Notes under the pieces: model-generated | Seen by the model: the letters and a program-made list of their open reading frames with translations, nothing else | Database searches by the model: none | What the model was told of the DNA's origin: nothing | Origin: Agromyces albus | GTDB taxonomy: Bacteria; Actinomycetota; Actinomycetes; Actinomycetales; Microbacteriaceae | Direction: 5' to 3' | DNA: 64,000 nt | Assembly: GCF_004134825.1 (NCBI RefSeq) | Contig: NZ_SDPN01000002.1 | Span: forward strand, 1-64,000 | In this document: one piece after another, positions 34,499 through 42,236 of the stretch | Numbering within the stretch: the stretch's first letter is position 1 | Layout: every line of letters begins with the position of its first letter | Program-made: the position numbers and the translations under genes

Positions 34499-35617
34499 AT
34501 GGGTGACGAGGCGCCCGGTTCGACGACGGATGCGGCGACGCCCGCGGGCGTGACCGGCGACCGCGATATCGCACGCTGGCGGCTGCATTCGCAACTGCTC
34601 GCCGCCCCGGTCGCGAGCGCCGAGCACGTGGTGTCCTCGCTCCTGGCCGTGCAGGCGGAGAACCCCTCGCAATCGGCGTGGGCGGTCGCCACCCGCACCA
34701 CGACTCCTCGCCAAGACGACCTGGCCGGGATGATCGCGAGCGGCCGCGTGCTGCGGACGCACGTCTTGCGGCCGACCTGGCACTACGTCCATGCGGATGA
34801 CGCGCGATGGCTGATCGAGCTCACCGCGCCGAGGGTGCTGCCGGTCATCGACCAGCAGTTGAAGCCGCTGGCCGACGAGCTGACGCGCCTCATCGATTCG
34901 GTGACGTCGATTCTCGCTGAGAACCCCGACCGCACGCGCAACGACCTCGCGGGCGAGCTGGCCGAGAACGGGCCCCCGCTCACGGGCCAGCAGCTGATGC
35001 TGCTCATGGCGCATCTCGAGTTGCACGCCCTCGTGTGCAGCGGCGTGCCGCGCGACGGGGAGCACACGTACGCACTGTTCGCCGATCGGGTGCCCGCGCC
35101 GAGGCAGCTCGAACGCGACGAGTCCCTCGCCGAGCTCGCCCTGCGGTACTTCACCTCTCACGGCCCAGCCACCGAGCGCGACCTCGCCTACTGGGCCACG
35201 CTCACGCTGACCGACGTCCGCCGCGGGCTCGCAATCGCCGCCGATCGGCTCGGATCCTTCGAGCACGACGGCCGCACGTTCTGGCACGCTCCCGGCGCCG
35301 CTCCGGATGCCGCTGCACCGGCGGGCCACTTGTTGCAGGTGCTCGACGAGATGTACCGGGGGTATCAGGACTCGCGCTGGATGCTCGACGCTGAAGGAGT
35401 CATGCCGCGTGCGCGCGAGGCTGCGGCCGGCATGGCCCTCGTCGACGCCCAGATCGTCGCCGGCATGCGACGCGCGGTCGGCCCGACGGCGGTCACGTTC
35501 GCGCTCCTGCCCTTCCGCGAGCTGCACGCGCGCGACGTCGAGTCGATCCGCGACGCCGCCGCGCGATACGCCGACTACCTCGGCCTCGAACCACGGGTCG
35601 AGGTCGTCGACGGATGA
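34499..35617 (+). CDS. Winged-helix DNA-binding/AlkZ-like glycosylase family protein (HTH_42)
   Basis: 372 residues. The family of AlkZ/YcaQ DNA glycosylases and related winged-helix proteins is suggested by SLLAVQAENPSQSAWAVATR near the start, LRTHVLRPTWHYVHADDARW, GPATERDLAYWATLTLTDVR and the C-terminal LPFRELHARD. AlkZ and YcaQ unhook alkylated or cross-linked bases, but the catalytic QxQ/QxD motif is not clearly readable, so enzymatic activity is uncertain. ATG 34499 is preferred over 34472 because GAGGGAG lies about 8 bases upstream. It probably belongs to the ECF41 sigma factor regulon. Confidence 0.82.
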   Translation: MGDEAPGSTTDAATPAGVTGDRDIARWRLHSQLLAAPVASAEHVVSSLLAVQAENPSQSAWAVATRTTTPRQDDLAGMIASGRVLRTHVLRPTWHYVHADDARWLIELTAPRVLPVIDQQLKPLADELTRLIDSVTSILAENPDRTRNDLAGELAENGPPLTGQQLMLLMAHLELHALVCSGVPRDGEHTYALFADRVPAPRQLERDESLAELALRYFTSHGPATERDLAYWATLTLTDVRRGLAIAADRLGSFEHDGRTFWHAPGAAPDAAAPAGHLLQVLDEMYRGYQDSRWMLDAEGVMPRAREAAAGMALVDAQIVAGMRRAVGPTAVTFALLPFRELHARDVESIRDAAARYADYLGLEPRVEVVDG

Positions 35618-35623
35618 CCGGGC

Positions 35624-37585
35624 CTACGTCTCCTTGGTCGCACGGATGACGCGGCGCGCGACGTTCTCGGCCGCGTCGGCGGGCACGTCTTCAGTGATCC
35701 ACGGGCCGGTGCCCTCGCTCGGATCGATGATGCCCTCCTCGAGCCAGGTGTAGCTGCCGTCGAGTACTCGTGCGGCGAGGCGCTCGTCGGCGGCATCCGT
35801 GTTGTGCCACAGCGCGTCGAGCAGTCGCTCGATGCGGAGACGGGACTGCTCGGCGAACGTGTCGGCGAGCTGGTACGCGGCCTTGCCCTGCTCCGGCGTG
35901 TCGGCGGCGATCATCTCCGCACGCACGCACGAAGCCGAAATGGCGAACAACTCGGCGCCGATGTCGACGACGCGGGCGAGGAACCCCTGCTTGCGTTCGA
36001 GGCCGCCCTGCCAGCGGGCCATGCCGTAGAAGGTCGCGCGTGCGAGCTTGCGACTTGTGCGTTCGACGTAGCGCAAGTGCGGCGCGAGTGCGCCGAACTC
36101 GTCGTACGCCATGGGGAGGTCGCCCTTGCCGGCGACCAGCTGCGGCAGCCAGCGGGCATAGAACCCGCTCGCCGAGGCGGCGGCCTTCATCCGGCGGGCC
36201 AGGTCGAGGTGCGGGTCGATCAGGTCGCCCGCGGCCTTGAGGTGCGCGTCGACGGCCTCGCGCGCGATCAGCAGCCGCATGATCTCCGTCGAGCCCTCGA
36301 AGATCCGGTTGATCCGCATGTCGCGCAGCACCTGCTCGGCGCCGACCGCGCGTTCGCCGCGGGCAGCGAGCGACGCCGCCGTCTCGAACCCGCGTCCGCC
36401 GCGGATCTGCACGAGCTCGTCGGCGATGCGCCATCCCATCTCGGAGGCCCACATCTTGGCGAGCGCCGCCTCGATGCGGATGTCCTTGCGGTCCTCGTCG
36501 GCGAGGATGCCCGACAGGTCGACGACCGCCTCGAGCGCGAACGTCGTCGCGGCGATGAACGCGACCTTGTGCGCGACCGCGGCGTGCTCGCCGACAGGTC
36601 GGCCCCACTGAACGCGTGCCTTCGACCACTCGCGACCGATCTTCAGGCTCCACTTGCCGACGCCGGCGCAGAGGGCCGGGATCGCCAGCCGGCCGGCGTT
36701 GAGGGTCGTGAGTGCGATCTTGAGACCCTCGCCCTCGCGGCCGATCAGGTTCTCGCTCGGCACGCGCACGTTCCGCAGCGAGGTCAGTCCGTTCTCGATC
36801 CCGCGCAAGCCCATGAAGGCGTTGCGGCGATGCACGGTGATGCCCGAGGCGTCGGCTTCGACGATGAAGGCGCTGATCCCGCCGCGGTGTCCGTCGGACT
36901 TGGGCACGCGCGCCATCACGACGAGCAGTTCGGCGACGACCCCGTTCGTGGTCCACAGCTTGGTGCCGTCGAGAACGTACGCGGTGCCATCCTCGGTCGG
37001 CACCGCGGTGGCTCGCAGCCGGGCCGGGTCGGAGCCGACCTCGGGCTCGGTCAGCAGGAAGGCGCTGATGGCGCCCTTCGCACAGCGCGGCAGGTACTGC
37101 CGCTTCTGCTCGTCGGTGCCGGCGAGCACGAGCGGTTCGGGCAGGCCGACGGACTGGTGCGCAGAGAGCAGCGCACCGATGCTGGCGTTCACCGACCCGA
37201 TCATCACGAGCGCGCGGTTGTAGTAATGCTGTCCCAGCCCGAGGCCGCCGTGCTCCACCGGGATCTTCATCCCGAAGGCACCGATCGCGGCGAGTCCGGC
37301 GAAGACCTCGTCGGGGATGCGCGCCTCGCGCTCGATTCGCGCGCTGTCGACGGTGCGCAGGAACGACTCGAGATCGGCGAGGAACCTCTCGCCGCCCTCG
37401 CGGCGCTCGGGTGCCGGTCGGGGGTGCGGATGGATCAGCGACAGGTCGAACTGCCCCAGGTACAGGCCCTTGGCGAAGCTCGGCTTTCGCCACTCCGTTT
37501 CGCGGGCGGCCTCGGCGACGGCGCGCGACTGCTGCTCGTCGACGTGCTCGACAGGCGGGATGGTGGACTCACGGATGCTGCTCAC
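35624..37585 (-). CDS. Acyl-CoA dehydrogenase, very-long-chain type
   Basis: 653 residues, longer than the usual 380-residue ACAD and with a C-terminal extension like VLCAD/ACAD9. Core motifs: AFGMKIPVEHGGLGLGQHYY, ISAFLLTEPEVGSDPARLRA (FAD/substrate), YVLDGTKLWTTNGVVAELLV, RGGRGFETAASLAARGERAV, INRIFEGSTEIMRLLIA with the likely catalytic glutamate. It oxidises acyl-CoA at the alpha-beta bond with FAD. The start is GTG 37585 with GAGGAGG 6 bases upstream. It is convergent with the winged-helix gene (6 bp apart) and stands alone as a transcription unit. Confidence 0.93.
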   Translation of the reverse strand: MSSIRESTIPPVEHVDEQQSRAVAEAARETEWRKPSFAKGLYLGQFDLSLIHPHPRPAPERREGGERFLADLESFLRTVDSARIEREARIPDEVFAGLAAIGAFGMKIPVEHGGLGLGQHYYNRALVMIGSVNASIGALLSAHQSVGLPEPLVLAGTDEQKRQYLPRCAKGAISAFLLTEPEVGSDPARLRATAVPTEDGTAYVLDGTKLWTTNGVVAELLVVMARVPKSDGHRGGISAFIVEADASGITVHRRNAFMGLRGIENGLTSLRNVRVPSENLIGREGEGLKIALTTLNAGRLAIPALCAGVGKWSLKIGREWSKARVQWGRPVGEHAAVAHKVAFIAATTFALEAVVDLSGILADEDRKDIRIEAALAKMWASEMGWRIADELVQIRGGRGFETAASLAARGERAVGAEQVLRDMRINRIFEGSTEIMRLLIAREAVDAHLKAAGDLIDPHLDLARRMKAAASASGFYARWLPQLVAGKGDLPMAYDEFGALAPHLRYVERTSRKLARATFYGMARWQGGLERKQGFLARVVDIGAELFAISASCVRAEMIAADTPEQGKAAYQLADTFAEQSRLRIERLLDALWHNTDAADERLAARVLDGSYTWLEEGIIDPSEGTGPWITEDVPADAAENVARRVIRATKET

Positions 37586-37673
37586 GCGAACCTCCTCGTT
37601 GAGGCCAATCTACGCCTAGGTGACGTTCTGGCGATCGGGGTTGCGGGGATGTCGCGATGCCCCTCTCATCACC

Positions 37674-38573
37674 TCAGTTCGACGCGAGATGATCCTCGAT
37701 CACCGCGTCGATCGTGCGCCGGGCCTTGCGCGCCTCGGTTTCGGGGGAGTGCGAGCCCGCCATGCCGGCGGCCACGATGAGCGCCTTCCAGATCGCCCAG
37801 CCACGTGCCCGGGCCCACGTGTCGGCGTCGAGCTCTCGATGCTCCCGGAACGCCTCGCGAGCATCCCCGCGGAACGTCGTCAGCCCGATCACGAGGTCGC
37901 ACGCGGGATCGCCGATGCCCGACGTGCCGAAGTCGATGACGGCGGCGAGCTGCCCGCCGTCGACGAGGAGATTGCCCTCGCTGACGTCGCCGTGGAACCA
38001 CACCGGCTCCGCCTGCCACCGCGTCGAGAGCGCGGCATCCCAGACCTCGCCCACGACGGCGGCATCGATCGTGTCGCCGAGGGCCTCGATCGCCTGCCGG
38101 GTCTGCGCGTCGTAGACGGCCGGTGAGTCGCCGCGAGAGAAGTTGTGAGCACCCGGGAGCGGGCCGCCGGAGGCATCCGCTCGCTGCAGGTCGGCGAGGA
38201 AGTCGCCGAGATCGGCGGCGAACGCCGCGTCATGGGCGATGAGGTCGGCGGATGCCGCGTGGCCGGGCAGCCACCGGTACACCGACCATGGGAACGGGAA
38301 GCGCTCGGACGGCTGCCCGATGCCGACCGGCTCGGGCACCGGCACGCGCAGCTGCGGAGCCAGGATGGGCAACCAGCGCTGCTCCTTCTCGACCTGGAGC
38401 ACGTAGCCCTCGCTGCTCGGCAGACGCACGCTCAACTCGTCGCCGAGCCGGAACGTGCGGTTGTCCCACCCGCCGGGCAGCACCTGGGAGATGGGGAGCT
38501 GGCTCCACTGGGGGAACTGGTCGGCGACGAGCGCGGTGACGAGTTCCACATCGATGGTCGCGGCGGCATCCAT
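37674..38573 (-). CDS. Aminoglycoside phosphotransferase (APH) family kinase
   Basis: 299 residues. The protein-kinase-like fold has PGGWDNRTFRLGDELSVRLP, the catalytic loop VWFHGDVSEGNLLVDGGQLA with the HGD aspartate, and the metal-binding VIDFGTSGIGDPACDL. Members phosphorylate aminoglycosides, macrolides, homoserine or other alcohols; a resistance role cannot be claimed. ATG 38573 with AAGGATGG upstream is preferred to the TTG at 38609. It is a single gene separated from its neighbours by about 90-110 bp. Confidence 0.9.
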   Translation of the reverse strand: MDAAATIDVELVTALVADQFPQWSQLPISQVLPGGWDNRTFRLGDELSVRLPSSEGYVLQVEKEQRWLPILAPQLRVPVPEPVGIGQPSERFPFPWSVYRWLPGHAASADLIAHDAAFAADLGDFLADLQRADASGGPLPGAHNFSRGDSPAVYDAQTRQAIEALGDTIDAAVVGEVWDAALSTRWQAEPVWFHGDVSEGNLLVDGGQLAAVIDFGTSGIGDPACDLVIGLTTFRGDAREAFREHRELDADTWARARGWAIWKALIVAAGMAGSHSPETEARKARRTIDAVIEDHLASN

Positions 38574-38679
38574 CTGCCCATCCTTCGGGATCTGCGCGCG
38601 GGATGCCAACCACTCGCCGATCGGAAATGACGCGACCCGCCCGGGCGGGCGAGACCGGCGCGACGCGGGGCGTCAGTCG

Positions 38680-39147
38680 TCAGGCGTTCTCGAGCTCGGC
38701 GATCACGATCTTCTTCTGGCCCATCATCACCTGGATCTGCTCGGGCCGGCGGGTCAGCTCACCCATGTTCGCGGGGATGACCTGCCAGCTGACCCCGAAC
38801 CGGTCCTTGCACCAGCCGCACTGCTCCGACTCGGGCACGTGCGAGAGCGCCGACCAGTACCGGTCGATCTCGTCCTGGTCTTCGCAGGAGACGATGAACG
38901 AGATCGATTCGTTGAACGTGAAGAGCGGCCCGCCGTCGAGGCAGACGAAGTCGACCCCGTTCAGCGTGAACTGTCCGTTGATCACCTTGCCCGACATCCC
39001 GGCGAAGTGCTCGTCGAGCGATTCGTCCGGGTATTCATCGATCCGGTTGATGCGGGAGTTCGGGAAGACGTCGACGTAGTACTCCATCGCCTCGCGTGCC
39101 TGGTCGTCGAACCACAGGCACGGCTGGATCGGTGAGAGCTCAGCCAT
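38680..39147 (-). CDS. VOC/PhnB-like superfamily protein
   Basis: 155 residues of the PhnB/3-dmu-9_3-mt type glyoxalase-fold group: PIQPCLWFDDQAREAMEYYV, FPNSRI, FTLNGVDFVCLDGGPLFTFN, SISFIVSCEDQDEIDRYWSA, CKDRFGVSWQVIPANMGELT. Such proteins are small dimers, often annotated as methyltransferases, with no proven substrate. The ATG at 39147 has AAGGAGG 6 bases upstream, one of the best ribosome binding sites in the window. It is divergent from the DUF2975 gene. Confidence 0.92.
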   Translation of the reverse strand: MAELSPIQPCLWFDDQAREAMEYYVDVFPNSRINRIDEYPDESLDEHFAGMSGKVINGQFTLNGVDFVCLDGGPLFTFNESISFIVSCEDQDEIDRYWSALSHVPESEQCGWCKDRFGVSWQVIPANMGELTRRPEQIQVMMGQKKIVIAELENA

Positions 39148-39227
39148 GAGAACCTCCTTGTTCGGCTCGCTTCGCCGCCTACCCTACGCGGATGTTTCGA
39201 CGACGGCGAGGCTCGATGAGATCTGGC

Positions 39228-39263
39228 CAATCGATTGACAAACGATAGAAATAGCGCGATCTT
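39228..39263 (+). promoter_or_regulatory. Promoter and operator of the DUF2975-XRE pair
   Basis: TTGACA (39235-39240), 17-base spacer, GATCTT (39258-39263), then ATG 39270 six bases later: a probable leaderless start. The 10-bp palindrome CAATCGATTG (39228-39237) overlaps the -35 and could be the site of the small XRE protein. Confidence 0.5.
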
Positions 39264-39269
39264 CGATAT

Positions 39270-39767
39270 ATGAAGAACATCCGTTGGCTCGTCATCCCGC
39301 TCAGGGTCCTCCTCGTCGTGGTCTTCGCCGGCCTGCTGCTGGCACAGCTCTTCAGCCTGCCCGGGCAGTTCTCGCACATGGCCGAGGAGTCTCCCCGCCT
39401 GGGCGTGATCCCGTGGCTGTTGCTGGCGTTCTGGATCCTGGAGCTGCTGTGCGTTCAGATCGTGATCGTGTGCACCTGGAGGCTGCTCACTCTGGTCAGG
39501 GCGGATCGCATCTTCAGCGAGGAGGCCTTCGTGTGGGTCGACGCGATCCTGTGGGCGATGGCCACCGGCTGGGTGCTCGTTGCGGGTGTGTCCGCATACC
39601 TCGTCGGGTTCATCTACGTCACGCCCGAACTCCGTGATCCGGGGCTGCCGATCTTCCTGTTCGGCATGGTGCTGATCAGCGGAGTCGTGGTGCTGACGAT
39701 GTTCGTGCTGCGGGCGCTGCTGCGGCAGGCGACCGTGCTGAAGACCGATCTGGAGGAAGTGATCTGA
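39270..39767 (+). CDS. DUF2975 integral membrane protein
   Basis: 165 residues, four transmembrane helices (WLVIPLRVLLVVVFAGLLLA, LGVIPWLLLAFWILELLCVQ, AILWAMATGWVLVAGVSAYL, PIFLFGMVLISGVVVLTMFV) and the conserved loop RIFSEEAFVWVDAIL of DUF2975. Its function is unknown. The stop codon shares one base with the start of an XRE regulator, the usual arrangement for this family (YozG-like). The promoter is close to consensus, without a leader. Confidence 0.88.
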   Translation: MKNIRWLVIPLRVLLVVVFAGLLLAQLFSLPGQFSHMAEESPRLGVIPWLLLAFWILELLCVQIVIVCTWRLLTLVRADRIFSEEAFVWVDAILWAMATGWVLVAGVSAYLVGFIYVTPELRDPGLPIFLFGMVLISGVVVLTMFVLRALLRQATVLKTDLEEVI

Positions 39768-39985
39768 TGCCGATCGTCGTGCGGATCGACGTCGAGCTCG
39801 CCAAGCGCAAGATGAGCGTGGGGGACTTCGCCGAGCGCATCGGACTCACGCCGGCGAATGTGGCGGTCTTGAAGAACGGCCGCGCGAAGGCGGTGCGATT
39901 CAGCACGCTCGACGCCATGTGCCGGGTTCTCGAGTGCCAGCCGGGTGATCTCCTCGAGTGGGTCGAAGAGGACGAATCCGCGTAG
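39767..39985 (+). CDS. XRE-family small regulator (YozG-like)
   Basis: 72 residues: MPIVVRIDVELAKRKMSVGD, FAERIGLTPANVAVLKNGRA, FSTLDAMCRVLECQPGDLLE. It is a single Cro/C1 helix-turn-helix with almost nothing else, the form always found with DUF2975. It is coupled to the membrane protein by TGATG and probably autoregulates through the CAATCGATTG palindrome upstream of the pair (inference). Confidence 0.93.
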   Translation: MPIVVRIDVELAKRKMSVGDFAERIGLTPANVAVLKNGRAKAVRFSTLDAMCRVLECQPGDLLEWVEEDESA

Positions 39986-40093
39986 CGGACGACGATACGG
40001 AGCGTTCACGGCCTGCCGGAGCCATTATTTTCAGCGTGGAAGTTTAGAAGCCAACAGCTTTCCTGCGTCGTCGGCAAAATTGGGAACTTACCC

Positions 40094-40122
40094 TTGTGAA
40101 GTCGAGCCATAGTCACTACGTT
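40094..40122 (+). promoter_or_regulatory. Promoter of the alpha-galactoside operon
   Basis: TTGTGA (40094-40099), 17-base spacer, TACGTT (40117-40122). Transcription would start near 40129, inside the following palindrome. Confidence 0.5.
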
Positions 40123-40123
40123 T

Positions 40124-40138
40124 CTTCCAACAAGGAAG
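40124..40138. promoter_or_regulatory. Candidate ROK operator CTTCC-AACAA-GGAAG
   Basis: Perfect 5-bp arms at the expected transcription start, with related GGAAGTTTA (40037) and GGAAGTTAA (40134) words nearby. It is a candidate site for the ROK protein encoded at the end of the operon. Confidence 0.45.
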
Positions 40139-40154
40139 TTAATCGGAGGACCCC

Positions 40155-41114
40155 ATGGTGGCAACGAAGCCAGCAGCAAGGCGCAGTGACCTCAAGTCGG
40201 CGATGCCAGCCCGGCGCAGCGACTTCACGTCGGCGAAGCCAGCCCGGCGCAGTGATTTCAGATCGGCGATGCTCTTCCTCATACCCGCGTTCATCGGGTT
40301 CATCGCCTTCTTCGCGTGGCCCACCGTGCGCGGTGTGTACCTCAGCTTCACCGAGTTCAACCTCCTGCAGCCTCCAGAGTGGATCGGCTTCGACAACTAC
40401 GTGGCGATCGCCGGTGACCCGGTCTTCTGGAATTCGCTCGTCGTGACCTCCGAGTACGTGCTCATCAACATCGGTGTGCAGACGATCGCAGCACTCGTGC
40501 TCGCGGTCCTCCTCCAGCGATTCACCCGATCGATGGTCGTGCGCGGGGTGGTGTTGCTGCCGTACCTGATCGCGAACGTCGTGGTCGCGCTCGTCTGGTT
40601 CTGGCTGGCCGACTACAACCTCGGACTGATCAACTCCACGCTCGATGCCGTGGGCTTCGATCGCGTCGGCTTCTTCGGCAACGAGGCACTCGCGATGCCG
40701 ACGATCGCCCTGATCAACGTGTGGCGTCACCTCGGGTACACGACGCTCCTCATCTTCGCCGGGCTGCAGGCCATCCCACGCGACGTCTACGAGGCGGCCG
40801 AAGTCGACGGCGCCGGCGAGGCTCGCACGTTCTTCGGGATCACGCTGCCGCTGCTCCGGCCGGTGCTCGCCTTCGTGCTCGTCATCACGCTCGTCGGTGC
40901 GTTCCAGATCTTCGACACGATCGCGGTGACCACTGGGGGAGGGCCCGTCGACGCCACCCGAGCGATCACCTACTACATCTACGAACGGGCGTTCGGCCGG
41001 TTCGACTTCGGGTACGCCTCGGCGATGTCGGTCATTCTCATGATCATCCTCGGTGCTGTGGCCCTCATTCAGCTCCGCGTGCTTCGTGCCAACGACTCAG
41101 ACCTGGAACGGTGA
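40155..41114 (+). CDS. ABC sugar transporter permease (MalF/UgpA type)
   Basis: 319 residues with six transmembrane helices (SAMLFLIPAFIGFIAFFAWP, VVRGVVLLPYLIANVVVALV and others). The ATPase-coupling EAA loop is YEAAEVDGAGEARTFFGITLP. The cytoplasmic N-terminus is a threefold 11-residue repeat (PARRSDFxSA), unusual for the family. ATG 40155 has CGGAGGA 5 bases upstream. The gene is first of the operon with a second permease, binding protein, alpha-galactosidase and ROK regulator; no ATPase is encoded here, so a shared MsiK-like ATPase is likely used. Confidence 0.93.
   Translation: MVATKPAARRSDLKSAMPARRSDFTSAKPARRSDFRSAMLFLIPAFIGFIAFFAWPTVRGVYLSFTEFNLLQPPEWIGFDNYVAIAGDPVFWNSLVVTSEYVLINIGVQTIAALVLAVLLQRFTRSMVVRGVVLLPYLIANVVVALVWFWLADYNLGLINSTLDAVGFDRVGFFGNEALAMPTIALINVWRHLGYTTLLIFAGLQAIPRDVYEAAEVDGAGEARTFFGITLPLLRPVLAFVLVITLVGAFQIFDTIAVTTGGGPVDATRAITYYIYERAFGRFDFGYASAMSVILMIILGAVALIQLRVLRANDSDLER
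40169..40270 (+). repeat. Threefold 33-bp repeat at the start of the permease gene
   Basis: The two complete units at 40205-40237 and 40238-40270 encode PARRSDFTSAK and PARRSDFRSAM. A first, slightly longer copy at 40169-40204 encodes PAARRSDLKSAM. The frame is kept. Confidence 0.85.
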
Positions 41115-41116
41115 AC

Positions 41117-42139
41117 ATGTCGATCCTCACTCGCCCCCGCCCCGAAGACCTCGACGGCTCCAGCGCCGACGATCTCGCTCTCGCCACCGACGAAGGACCC
41201 CGAACGACGTCGCGGGGCGCTCGCGCCGCCGCTCGGGCCGCCGCCTCCGATGAGGGATTCCGCACCTCGTCGCGCCGCTCACGGATCTTCGGCGGCATCG
41301 CCCTCGGCGTCGTCGTGGTCGGCACGCTCTTCCCGTTCTGGTGGATGATTCGCACCGCATTCAGCACGAACAACGCGATGTTCTCCGATCCGCTGAGCCT
41401 GCTGCCGGTCGAGTTCACCTTCGGAGCGTTCGAGCGAGTGCTCGGAATCGCCACCACGAGCGATGCGCTCGCCGAGGGCGGATCGGGCGCCGACATCAAC
41501 TTCGGCCTGTACCTGCTGAACTCGGTCATCGTCTGCGTGCTCATCACGGTCGGGCAGGTGGTGTTCTCGGCGGCGGCGGCCTATGCATTCGGAGTGCTGC
41601 GCTGGCGGGGCCGTGACACGGTGTTCGCGATCTTCCTCGTCGCCCTGCTCGTACCGGGAATCTTCACGCTGCTTCCGAACTTCATCCTCGTCAAGGAACT
41701 GGGCCTGCTGAACACCTTCATCGGGATCGCACTGCCCTCGATCTTCATGTCGCCATTCGTCGTGTTCTTCCTCAGGCAGTTCTTCCTAGGGGTGAACCGG
41801 AGCATCCTCGAGGCCGCCGTCATCGACGGCGCGGGAACCTGGCGGATCTTCTACCGGATCGCCGCGCCACTGGTCGCGCCGCAGATCGTCACGATCGCGA
41901 TCCTGCAGTTCATCTTCTATTGGAACGACTACCTCTGGCCCCTCCTGGTGGGCCAGTCCGAAGACACCAAGCTCCTCACCGTCGGTCTCGGCATCTTCAA
42001 GTCGCAGACCCCGCAGGGCAGCCCCGACTGGGCCGGCCTCATGGCCGGTGCACTGCTGGCGGCTGTGCCGATCTTCATTCTCGTCGTCATCTTCGGTCGC
42101 CGAATCGTCGGCTCCATCCAGTCGTCCGGGGTCAAGTAG
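41117..42139 (+). CDS. ABC sugar transporter permease (MalG/UgpE type)
   Basis: 340 residues: a disordered Arg/Ala-rich N-terminus of about 55 residues, then six helices (IALGVVVVGTLFPFWWMIRT, YLLNSVIVCVLITVGQVVFS, TVFAIFLVALLVPGIFTLLP). The EAA motif is LEAAVIDGAGTWRIFYRIAAP. ATG 41117 is 2 bp after the first permease's stop; GTG 41111 overlapping that stop (GTGA) is an equal alternative. Together with the previous permease it forms the membrane channel of a CUT1-type importer. Confidence 0.93.
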   Translation: MSILTRPRPEDLDGSSADDLALATDEGPRTTSRGARAAARAAASDEGFRTSSRRSRIFGGIALGVVVVGTLFPFWWMIRTAFSTNNAMFSDPLSLLPVEFTFGAFERVLGIATTSDALAEGGSGADINFGLYLLNSVIVCVLITVGQVVFSAAAAYAFGVLRWRGRDTVFAIFLVALLVPGIFTLLPNFILVKELGLLNTFIGIALPSIFMSPFVVFFLRQFFLGVNRSILEAAVIDGAGTWRIFYRIAAPLVAPQIVTIAILQFIFYWNDYLWPLLVGQSEDTKLLTVGLGIFKSQTPQGSPDWAGLMAGALLAAVPIFILVVIFGRRIVGSIQSSGVK

Positions 42140-42236
42140 CGCGCTGCTCGCTGCGGCGACTCCCGACGGGGCACCACCGCCCTTCCCACCTCCACCAACC
42201 CTTTCTCCACCCCCACCAAGGAAAGAAGCAGGACCA

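Noticed and set aside
35804-37780. A 658-codon plus-strand frame opposite the acyl-CoA dehydrogenase
   Set aside because: Antisense shadow without motifs; the dehydrogenase is certain.
37674-38573. Aminoglycoside resistance gene
   Set aside because: The fold is that of APH kinases, but the family is broad and the sequence shows no signature of a known resistance enzyme.
40169-40270. CRISPR-like repeats
   Set aside because: The three 33-bp units are directly adjacent without spacers and encode an in-frame protein repeat.
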